5,052 bases of DNA from Planctomycetales bacterium. GTDB taxonomy: Bacteria; Planctomycetota; Planctomycetia; Isosphaerales; Isosphaeraceae. Shown here piece by piece: positions 1 through 5,052 of the stretch. The stretch spans positions 1-5,052 of the forward strand of contig DAIDJI010000452.1 of the NCBI GenBank assembly GCA_027451455.1, in the 5' to 3' direction. The first letter of the stretch is position 1, and each line of letters starts with the position of its first letter. The position numbers were made by a program, and so were the translations under genes. Under the pieces are notes generated by a model. The model had not been told where the DNA came from, did no database searches, and saw only the letters and a program-made list of their open reading frames with translations.

Positions 1-223
1 CCCTGGTCACGTCGGGGGCACTGGTGGCGTCGAGGTTGGCGGCCAGGGGCTCCTCCAGCGCGGCGGGAGGCTGGTCGTAGGCGGCCAGCAATGCGTCAAG
101 CCGGGCGCGAAGCTCGAGATCGTCGCCGATCTCGGCGTCGAGGAAGGCGCGGCGATCGTCGGGGTTCGCTCGCTCGATGGCCGCGAAAAACAGCGCCTTG
201 ACTCGCTCGGGCAAGATCGCCAT
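1..223 (-). CDS. Serine/threonine protein kinase, N-terminal fragment (cut by left window edge)
   Basis: This is the first 74 codons of a minus-strand gene that runs off the left edge. The ATG is at 223-221, with GGAGG about 7 bases upstream (CCGGAGGCCCACAC-ATG), a good ribosome binding site. The peptide begins MAILPERVKALFFAAIER and contains RRAFLDAEIGDDLELRARL (about residues 28-46), then LDALLAAYDQPP. From family knowledge, this helical lead-in (a short helix, then 'R.aFLd..cgdD.eLr..v..LL.a') precedes the kinase domain in many planctomycete Ser/Thr kinases. No catalytic motif (glycine loop, VAIK, HRD, DFG) falls inside the window, so kinase activity is inferred from the lead-in alone. It could instead be an ECF-sigma-associated or WD40/TPR-fused kinase. 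The gene lies 150 bases downstream of the glycosyltransferase on the same strand, and I see no convincing promoter or terminator between them. Confidence 0.72.
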   Translation of the reverse strand, partial: MAILPERVKALFFAAIERANPDDRRAFLDAEIGDDLELRARLDALLAAYDQPPAALEEPLAANLDATSAPDVTR

Positions 224-373
224 GTGTGGGCCTCCGGAATGAGGTGTTTCCCTACATGGCGTAATTTGGTCGCGGAGAGTCTCCAACGCGAGAAAAAAAT
301 GCGGAGAGCGTGGCGAGGGAGTGGTTGGACGGCGAGCCCGGCAGCATCCAGGCGCTCCGTGTGGACCGGTCGA

Positions 374-1123
374 TCAGATGTGCCCAAGCCGTCGGGCGAT
401 TCCGAGACGGAAGAGAATCCAGAGCGCCAGGACGGCCTCCCGATTGTTGATCTTCGAGACCCCGGCGCGTCGGTCCTTGAAGACGATCGGCGTTTCGCCG
501 ATCCGGCACCCGACCGCCTGACACCAGAAGAGGATCTCTTCCTGGAACGAGTAGCCGCGCGACTGGATGCGATCGAAATCGATTTGAGCGAGCTTGCTGA
601 CCCGGTAACACCGGAAGGCGCCGCTGTTGTCTCGGCTCTTGAGGCCGAGCATCATCCGGGCGTAGGTGTTGATCCCGGTGCTCATGAATTTTCGCTTGAA
701 GTTGAAACCGCCCTCGACGCCACCGCCCGGGACGTACCGCGACCCGATCATCACATCGTGATCGCTCATCCCCGCGCGAAGTGCGGGAACGTACTCGGGA
801 TCGTGGCTGAAGTCGGCGTCCATGTTGAGCAGCAGGTCGTAACCATTTTCGATGGCGAACCGCATGGCGGCGATCGTCGCCGTGCCGAGGCCGAGCTTTC
901 CCGGTCGGTGGATCACGTGAAAGCCGGGCATCCGGGCAGTCAGATCGTCGGCGATCCGGCCCGTGCCGTCAGGCGAGTTGTCGTCGATCACCAGGATCGA
1001 GGCATCGGGCGCGACCTCGCGGATGGCCCGAGCCAGTGGCTCGAGGTTGCCCGCCTCGTTGTACGTAGCCAGGGAGACGAGCAGCCGGGGGGCCTCAGCC
1101 TGGGGCGTCGGATTGGCGTCCAC
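374..1123 (-). CDS. GT2 glycosyltransferase, dolichol/polyprenol-phosphate mannosyltransferase (DPM1-like)
   Basis: This is a complete 249-residue GT-A fold glycosyltransferase of family 2. Enzymes of this type move a sugar, usually mannose from GDP-mannose (some use UDP-glucose), to a polyprenyl phosphate on the cytoplasmic face of the membrane, making a lipid-linked donor for later glycosylation. Visible family motifs, in order: LVSLATYNEAGNL (15-27), IDDNSPDGTG (46-55), GKLGLGTA (75-82), the metal-binding DAD in NMDADFSHDP (100-109), GSRYVPGGGVEGG (127-139), DNSGAFRCYR (165-174), GYSFQEE (190-196) and DRRAGVSKIN (217-226). The length fits the single-domain DPM1 class. There is no GtrA-like or other C-terminal membrane domain, so membrane contact would be peripheral or through a partner. 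The start is GTG at 1123-1121, with GAGGAA about 9 bases upstream. The residue after GVEG is Gly, where many relatives have Trp. The exact sugar and lipid cannot be read from the sequence. Confidence 0.9.
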   Translation of the reverse strand: MDANPTPQAEAPRLLVSLATYNEAGNLEPLARAIREVAPDASILVIDDNSPDGTGRIADDLTARMPGFHVIHRPGKLGLGTATIAAMRFAIENGYDLLLNMDADFSHDPEYVPALRAGMSDHDVMIGSRYVPGGGVEGGFNFKRKFMSTGINTYARMMLGLKSRDNSGAFRCYRVSKLAQIDFDRIQSRGYSFQEEILFWCQAVGCRIGETPIVFKDRRAGVSKINNREAVLALWILFRLGIARRLGHI

Positions 1124-1200
1124 GGGCGATGGGTTCCTCGCAGGGGCACGGGGAGGGCCGACAGGGACGCCTCCGTCGCTATCTCACGTTGCGTCAAGAC

Positions 1201-1233
1201 ATTATACTATCGCCCCGCAACCACCGGCGCCAA
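1201..1233 (-). promoter_or_regulatory. Candidate promoter for the glycosyltransferase gene
   Basis: Read on the minus strand, a perfect TATAAT lies at 1206-1201 and the overlapping hexamer GATAGT at 1211-1206. TTGGCG, a 4/6 match to TTGACA, lies at 1233-1228. The spacer is 21 bases to TATAAT, which is long, or 16 bases to GATAGT, which is acceptable. Transcription would begin near 1195 and leave an untranslated leader of about 70 bases before the GTG at 1123. The AT-rich patch stands out in otherwise GC-rich DNA, which supports a regulatory role. The call rests on motif shape and position only. Confidence 0.4.
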
Positions 1234-1607
1234 GTCCGCGGATCCCTCGCGGAGCCGTCGACATCGATGGGGAGGAAAGCCGAGCAGGTGCCGACTCCGA
1301 AAGTTCCCGACCGCACCAGCGCGAGGCTGGACGAACCGGGTTGACCGCAAGTGGACGTCCAGCCCGGGAAGGAGGACGACGGGAGCACCAGAGATCCTCG
1401 AAGCCGACACCTGCTCCTCTTTCGCAATTCCATCGACGACTCGCACGCCGAGTTCCGGCCTGGCGCCGACCGTCTCGTCCACTGATCGGACAGGTCTCGA
1501 TCGCCGCATCAATCCTTTTTTGGCAATCGGAGGCCCCAGGTTCCGGATCCGACGACCTCAACGTCGAGAATCAAAAAGAGGATTCCCCGCCCCGGCGGTC
1601 GACCCGT

Positions 1608-1646
1608 TACAATGAAAAAGATCGGGCGTCCTTCCGCGGGACGCCT
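1608..1646 (+). promoter_or_regulatory. Candidate -10 element and leader hairpin upstream of rimO
   Basis: TACAAT at 1608-1613 matches TATAAT at five of six positions, but no recognisable -35 hexamer lies 16-18 bases upstream, where the DNA is CCCCGC-rich. Transcription would start around 1620. Directly after it, GGCGTCC at 1625-1631 pairs with GGACGCC at 1639-1645 across a seven-base loop, and an extra G-T pair (1624/1646) closes the base. The hairpin would sit at the 5' end of a roughly 78-base rimO leader. It has no T-run after it, so it does not look like a terminator. Its function is unknown; it may only stabilise the transcript. Confidence 0.3.
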
Positions 1647-1697
1647 CGCGAACCCTAACCGACCTTGCTCGCGACCCGTCCGACGCCGGAAGTACCC

Positions 1698-3146
1698 ATG
1701 CCCAGCCCCAAGAGCCCCGATTCGCCGATCCCGACCGTCTCGTTCGTCAGCCTCGGTTGTTCGAAGAACACGGTCGACTCCGAGCGCATGCTCGGCCTGC
1801 TGGCGCAGGAGGGCTACGCGATCGTCCCCGACGCCCAGCCTGCCGACCTTGTCGTCGTCAACACCTGCGGATTCATCGACGCCGCCCGCCGCGAATCGAT
1901 CGGCGTGATCGAGGAACTCCTGGAGAGGAAGCGGGCCGGCCAGGTCAAGGGCGTGATCGTCGCCGGATGCCTCGCCGAACGCCAGCGTGAGGGACTCCTG
2001 GAACAATTCCCCGAAGTGGACCACGTCGTCGGCGTCTTCGGCCGCGAGGAGATCGCCCGCGTCGCTGACCGACTGATCGGTGGACTGAAGGAACAGCGCG
2101 AGGTCTTCCGCCCCGCACCCGTGCAGGCCCAGGACGACCGCGCCCGCCTCCGGATCACGCCGAGGCACCTCACCTATCTGAAGGTCAGCGAAGGATGCGA
2201 CCGCGCCTGCACCTTCTGCGCAATCCCCTTCATGCGAGGCAAGCACGTCACCAAGCCGATCGAAATGGTCGTCGCCGAGGCCGAGGAGCTCGCAAATGAC
2301 GGCGTCCGCGAACTGGTCCTCGTCGCGCAGGACATGACCTATTACGGCCTCGACCTCTACGGACGACCCCGCCTCGCCGAGCTGCTTCGAGAACTCGACC
2401 GTGTCGAGGGGCTCGACTGGATTCGCATCCTCTACTGCTACCCGCAGTATTTCACGGATGAGCTTTACGAGTCTCTGGCTGGCTCGAAGAAAATCGTCCC
2501 CTACCTTGACATGCCCTTGCAGCACATCAACGATCGCCTCCTGAAGCGAATGAACCGCCGGCATACCAGGGCCGAGACCGAGGCGATCATCGGCCGGCTT
2601 CGCGAGACGATCCCAAATCTGGTCCTCCGCACCACCTTCATCGTCGGCTTCCCGGGCGAGACCGAGGCCGAGTTCGACGAGCTGGTCGAATTCGTCGAGG
2701 CGACGCGGTTCGAGCGGCTAGGTGCCTTCACTTACTCCCTCGAGCCCGACACCCCGGCCGCGAAGCTCACCGGCCACCTGCCGGCCGACGTCATCGAATC
2801 ACGGCGCGACCGCCTGATGGCCGCGCAACAGCCGATCGCCTTTGCCTTCAACCAGGGGATGGTCGGCAAGACGCTCGACGTGATGATCGATAGTCCCTCG
2901 ACCGAGGGTCGCAACCTCTGGATCGGCCGAACCTACGCCGATGCCCCCGACGTCGACGGCGTGGTCCATCTCCGCGGCGGCCCGTATTACCCCGGCGAGA
3001 TCGTCCCGGCAGAGATCGTCGACACCGACGGCTACGACCTGATCGCCCGCGCCTCCGAATCGGAACCGCCCCAGTCGCGTAAGGCCAGACCGCGCCCGAG
3101 AAAGCGGCCAGGTCCCTCGTCGCTTGTGGTTCTCGACGACATCTGA
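1698..3146 (+). CDS. rimO: Ribosomal protein S12 methylthiotransferase RimO (radical SAM)
   Basis: RimO adds a methylthio group to the beta-carbon of a conserved aspartate of ribosomal protein S12, using S-adenosylmethionine and two 4Fe-4S clusters in the cytoplasm. With the ATG at 1698 the protein has 482 residues; E. coli RimO has about 440. The N-terminal methylthiotransferase domain has its three cluster cysteines at C21 (SLGCSKN), C57 (VNTCGF) and C91 (AGCLAE). The radical-SAM motif CDRACTFC gives C167, C171 and C174. Further RimO-type motifs are AQDMTYYGLDLYG, YLDMPLQHIND and FIVGFPGET, and a C-terminal TRAM domain (about 385-450) contains YADAPDVDG. VDSERMLGLL and the QDMTYYG segment favour RimO over MiaB. 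After TRAM comes a basic, proline-rich tail of roughly 30 residues. An in-frame TTG at 1665 would add 11 residues; the ATG is preferred because conservation begins after it and GGAAG lies five bases before it. rimO is probably the first gene of an operon with pgsA. Confidence 0.95.
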   Translation: MPSPKSPDSPIPTVSFVSLGCSKNTVDSERMLGLLAQEGYAIVPDAQPADLVVVNTCGFIDAARRESIGVIEELLERKRAGQVKGVIVAGCLAERQREGLLEQFPEVDHVVGVFGREEIARVADRLIGGLKEQREVFRPAPVQAQDDRARLRITPRHLTYLKVSEGCDRACTFCAIPFMRGKHVTKPIEMVVAEAEELANDGVRELVLVAQDMTYYGLDLYGRPRLAELLRELDRVEGLDWIRILYCYPQYFTDELYESLAGSKKIVPYLDMPLQHINDRLLKRMNRRHTRAETEAIIGRLRETIPNLVLRTTFIVGFPGETEAEFDELVEFVEATRFERLGAFTYSLEPDTPAAKLTGHLPADVIESRRDRLMAAQQPIAFAFNQGMVGKTLDVMIDSPSTEGRNLWIGRTYADAPDVDGVVHLRGGPYYPGEIVPAEIVDTDGYDLIARASESEPPQSRKARPRPRKRPGPSSLVVLDDI

Positions 3147-3205
3147 GGCGGGCCGTTCGTCTGCCCTCTTCCGAACATTCTCCTGGTTGCGGATACCGAA
3201 CGACG

Positions 3206-3829
3206 ATGAGCCCGACCGAGGATGTGATTCTGATAGACTCGACCGCCCCGACGACTTCGGCTCGCCGGCGGTTCTGGAACGTCCCCAACTCGCTGACCGT
3301 CAGCCGGATGGTCCTGGCTGTCGCGGTCTACGGCCTGATCGAGTGGCGCGCCTACGGCGGGGCCCTGATCGTTTTCGTGATCGCCGCGACGACCGACGCC
3401 CTCGACGGCTACTTCGCTCGCCTCCTCAAGCAGGAGTCGCCCCTCGGCCGACAACTCGATCCCCTGATCGACAAGGTGATCGTGGCCGGATGCTACATCT
3501 ACCTGGCGACGATCCCCGGAACGGGCGTTCTGCCGTGGATGGTCACCGCGATCGTGGTCCGCGAGCTACTGATCCAGGGCCTGCGGAGCCTCCTTGAAGG
3601 GAAGGGACAGGCCTTCGGTGCTCGGACGGCCGGCAAGCTCAAGACGGTCGTCCAGTGCTGCTCGATCTCAGCGGTCCTGCTGGTCCTCTGGCTGGGCGCC
3701 TCGTCGCCCCCCTCGCTCGCCTGGGTGCGCGATATCCTCACCTGGCTCGCCGTCGCCCTGACGATCTACAGCGGCCTCGTCTACCTGAATCTCGCGATGC
3801 CAAGTCTTCGCAGCGAGTCATCGCACTGA
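3206..3829 (+). CDS. pgsA: CDP-diacylglycerol--glycerol-3-phosphate 3-phosphatidyltransferase PgsA
   Basis: This integral membrane enzyme joins CDP-diacylglycerol and glycerol 3-phosphate into phosphatidylglycerol phosphate, the committed step to phosphatidylglycerol and cardiolipin. The 207-residue protein has the full CDP-alcohol phosphotransferase signature: D64, D67-G68, A71-R72, G81, D85 and D89 (DGYFAR-x8-G-x3-D-x3-D). The N-terminal NVPNSLTVSR (25-34) and the later RE (119-120) and GKLKTVVQ (143-150) are typical of PgsA and separate it from PssA and cardiolipin synthase relatives. Hydrophobic stretches at about 35-60, 91-103, 108-118, 151-165 and 177-197 fit a multi-pass protein. Residues 1-22 are a variable, probably cytoplasmic lead. 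The start ATG has only a weak ribosome binding site (GGATACCGAACGACG-ATG). It lies 59 bases after the rimO stop with no terminator between, so the two genes are probably co-transcribed. Confidence 0.93.
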   Translation: MSPTEDVILIDSTAPTTSARRRFWNVPNSLTVSRMVLAVAVYGLIEWRAYGGALIVFVIAATTDALDGYFARLLKQESPLGRQLDPLIDKVIVAGCYIYLATIPGTGVLPWMVTAIVVRELLIQGLRSLLEGKGQAFGARTAGKLKTVVQCCSISAVLLVLWLGASSPPSLAWVRDILTWLAVALTIYSGLVYLNLAMPSLRSESSH

Positions 3830-3838
3830 TCGCGCCGA

Positions 3839-3864
3839 CCGGGGGACGAAGATTCGTCCCCCGG
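3839..3864. terminator. Perfect inverted repeat between converging genes, candidate two-way terminator
   Basis: CCGGGGGACGAA at 3839-3850 is followed by GA and then its exact reverse complement, TTCGTCCCCCGG, at 3853-3864. As RNA this folds into 11 pairs closed by a four-base loop. It begins ten bases after the pgsA stop (3829) and ends 31 bases before the stop of the minus-strand gene (3896), where a terminator serving both genes would sit. Neither strand has a T-run after the stem, so it is not a classical intrinsic terminator. It may end transcription without U-tract help or block 3' exonuclease. Confidence 0.6.
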
Positions 3865-3895
3865 CCGTTGGCTCGTCCCGCTTCCATCCGCGGGC

Positions 3896-5052
3896 TCAGC
3901 CTTTCCCTCCACTGTTGCCATTTCCTCCGCCGTTGCCCTGGCCATGGCCGTTGCCATTCCCTCCACCGTTGCCGTTGCCCTGACCTCCGCCGTTGTCATT
4001 CCCTCCGCCGTTACCTTGATTACCGTTGCCCGGATTACCTGCGTCCGAGCCGTTGCCGTTCCCTCCGCCCTGATCGTTCCCATTGCCTGAGTTCGAGGGG
4101 TTTCCGTTCCCCTGGCCGTGATTGCCAGGTCCCTGACCCGGGCCGGAGCCGCCGGGATTCGCAGGGCCCGCAGTGCCGATAATGCCCGTAGACGAGGCAG
4201 AGTTTCCCGCAGGACCCGACGCCACCCCGGGCGACTTTCCTGAGTGCCCGTGGCGCCCGCCCGCTCCGCCAGACCCGTGACCATGCCCCGGATTGGTCGC
4301 CTGGAAACTACCCCGCGCGGCGTGTCCGTGGTCGGTCGGCCCACCGAGATGCGTGTGGATCTTCGTCGCGCCCGCCCCCAGTTTCACCGGGCCCGAGTGA
4401 CCGTGGTGGATCGGCCCGCCGTGATGCGAGGCGGCGAATTTTTGGGCGGCCCCGTGGTGTTCTCCGTGTCTCCGGCCGATCGACTCGCCGGGATACCCCG
4501 TGCCGATCGTTCGGCCCCCCCTGGCGTGCCTGCCATGCACTTCATGGATACGGACCCTACCCGGGCCCCCGCCCGGCCCATTCTGGACCGCCCCGACCAC
4601 GCCCGAGAGGTTCACGTGCAGGAGTTGCACCGGAAGGCCGGATGCATTGTCGATGTCCGGGCCGACGTTCGCGAAATCGCCGGCGAAGGAGCTGTTCTTG
4701 ACGACCAGTACGCCACCGGGCGCATCGTAAATCCCGCCTCCAAAACCAATCCCGGCCGAACCGGCGGTCCCGTTGGCCCCACCAGCGCCCGTTGTCCCGT
4801 CGCTCCCCAACCGCCCGGAGACCGCGACGCCCTGCATCCCGGTCCCGCCGAGGCCGGGCGTTCCGGCGAGGCCACCCGCGCCGCCGAGGCCACCGGCGCC
4901 GCCGGCCCCGGCCCCGGCCCCGGCGCCGACACCGCCGGCGGCAATGCCCGGCGCCAGCGACGCGACCAGCAGCCAGTCGGACATCGACGCCCTGTTCAGT
5001 TGAAGAGTATGGCGGCCGGCTGAGGCCCGACCAGCGGCGCGGGATGCCTTCA
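3896..5052 (-). CDS. Gly/His/Asn-rich beta-helix-like surface protein, C-terminal part (5' end beyond right edge)
   Basis: The minus-strand frame is open from the right edge to the stop at 3898-3896, giving at least 384 residues. Numbered from the internal ATG at 4984, residues 13-80 are Gly/Ala-rich with GGAGG and GGLGG units. Residues 82-116 contain GGGIYDAPGGVLVVKNSSF followed by a PDIDNASG segment, the shape of right-handed beta-helix rungs in large planctomycete surface proteins. Residues 123-247 are His-rich (about 20 His) and 273-362 are an NG/GGGN repeat tail. The ATG at 4984 could be a start, but it has only a weak AGGG site. The residues around it (TLQLNRASMSDWLLV) line up with the later rung VLVVKNSSFAGDFAN, so I infer that it is internal and the gene begins outside the window. 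Secretion is likely from composition, but no signal peptide or anchor is visible. No enzyme motif is seen, and the function is unknown; adhesion or matrix formation is a guess. Confidence 0.65.
   Translation of the reverse strand, partial: KASRAAGRASAGRHTLQLNRASMSDWLLVASLAPGIAAGGVGAGAGAGAGGAGGLGGAGGLAGTPGLGGTGMQGVAVSGRLGSDGTTGAGGANGTAGSAGIGFGGGIYDAPGGVLVVKNSSFAGDFANVGPDIDNASGLPVQLLHVNLSGVVGAVQNGPGGGPGRVRIHEVHGRHARGGRTIGTGYPGESIGRRHGEHHGAAQKFAASHHGGPIHHGHSGPVKLGAGATKIHTHLGGPTDHGHAARGSFQATNPGHGHGSGGAGGRHGHSGKSPGVASGPAGNSASSTGIIGTAGPANPGGSGPGQGPGNHGQGNGNPSNSGNGNDQGGGNGNGSDAGNPGNGNQGNGGGNDNGGGQGNGNGGGNGNGHGQGNGGGNGNSGGKG
3899..4138 (-). repeat. Degenerate tandem repeat encoding an Asn-Gly tail
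   Basis: These 80 codons at the end of the surface-protein gene are built from short, imperfect units. On the plus strand they read as variants of CCGTTGCCGTTCCCTCCG; in the protein they give GGGNGNG, GQGNG and GNGNQGNGGGN. Unit length varies in multiples of three, so the frame is kept. The tract is almost entirely Gly and Asn with some Gln, Asp and Ser, which predicts a disordered, hydrophilic C-terminus. Such tracts readily gain or lose units by slippage, so length may differ between strains. Confidence 0.75.

Larger units (their letters stand above)
1124..1697. other. Divergent intergenic region without a convincing gene
   Basis: These 574 bases separate the minus-strand glycosyltransferase from the plus-strand rimO. 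Several open frames cross the region on both strands. Their translations are rich in Arg, Pro and Ser, show no domain or motif I recognise, and are what GC-rich DNA gives by chance. What can be pointed to is the AT-rich promoter-like patch near 1201-1211, a six-T run at 1516-1521, and a TACAAT followed by a small hairpin just before rimO. The region is long for a simple divergent promoter, so a small RNA or a decayed gene is possible, but nothing in the sequence demonstrates either. Confidence 0.6.

Noticed and set aside
272..308. GCGGAGAG direct repeat and a seven-base A/T run between the glycosyltransferase and kinase genes
   Set aside because: The repeat is short and there is no stable stem before the T-run on the minus strand. 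It cannot be supported as an operator or terminator.
1484..1521. GATCG...CGATC stem followed by a six-T run, possible terminator
   Set aside because: The stem has only five pairs, and about 13 bases separate it from the T-run. No plus-strand gene ends upstream of it.
224..1615. Plus-strand frame of 463 codons opposite the glycosyltransferase and spanning the spacer
   Set aside because: Most of it is antisense to a well-supported gene, and the remainder has no recognisable motif.
1509..2564. Minus-strand frame of 351 codons opposite rimO
   Set aside because: It lies antisense to the conserved methylthiotransferase and radical-SAM domains. Its Asp/Val/Leu-rich content is the usual mirror of a GC-rich coding frame.
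3899..4138. Possible CRISPR-like or mobile repeat array
   Set aside because: The units are short, imperfect, in multiples of three and in frame with the protein, with no unique spacers. It is a coding low-complexity repeat.
4773..5003. Plus-strand frame ending in SSQSDIDALFS, which resembles the FliM-like SQ.EIDALL peptide
   Set aside because: The rest of the frame is Pro/Ala low complexity, the antisense of Gly codons in the minus-strand surface protein. The short match is probably chance.
4244..5023. Plus-strand frame of 259 codons opposite the surface-protein gene
   Set aside because: Its composition is the complement of the Gly/His-rich minus-strand gene. It shows no domain, while the minus strand shows beta-helix-like rungs and an ordered repeat tail.

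Overview
The window is GC-rich chromosomal DNA, most likely from a planctomycete and possibly of the Isosphaeraceae type. That is inferred from three things: a Ser/Thr-kinase-type N-terminus with the planctomycete 'FLDAEIGDD.ELRARLDALL' lead-in, a Gly-rich beta-helix surface protein with GGAGG spacers and a GNGN tail, and sparse, GC-rich intergenic DNA with weak Shine-Dalgarno sites. No marker gene in the window settles the taxonomy.

Layout from left to right. (1) Positions 1-223, minus: the first 74 codons of a probable serine/threonine protein kinase, cut by the left edge. (2) Positions 374-1123, minus: a complete single-domain GT2 glycosyltransferase of the dolichol/polyprenol-phosphate mannosyltransferase type. 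(3) Positions 1124-1697: a 574-base divergent intergenic region with no convincing gene. It holds a candidate minus-strand promoter with a perfect TATAAT and a candidate plus-strand -10 followed by a short hairpin. (4) Positions 1698-3146, plus: rimO, the radical-SAM methylthiotransferase of ribosomal protein S12. (5) Positions 3206-3829, plus: pgsA, phosphatidylglycerophosphate synthase, probably co-transcribed with rimO. (6) Positions 3839-3864: a perfect 12-bp inverted repeat between the converging genes. (7) Positions 3896-5052, minus: the C-terminal part of a low-complexity, Gly/His/Asn-rich beta-helix-like surface protein whose frame stays open past the right edge.

The genes do not form one obvious system. 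rimO and pgsA are housekeeping genes (ribosome modification and anionic phospholipid synthesis). The glycosyltransferase probably makes a lipid-linked sugar donor at the membrane, and the kinase belongs to a large signalling family. The least ordinary object is the right-hand protein: two beta-helix-like rungs separated by a long Gly-rich insertion, then a His-rich block, then an NG-repeat tail. I found no CRISPR array, tRNA, rRNA, insertion sequence or defence-like cluster.
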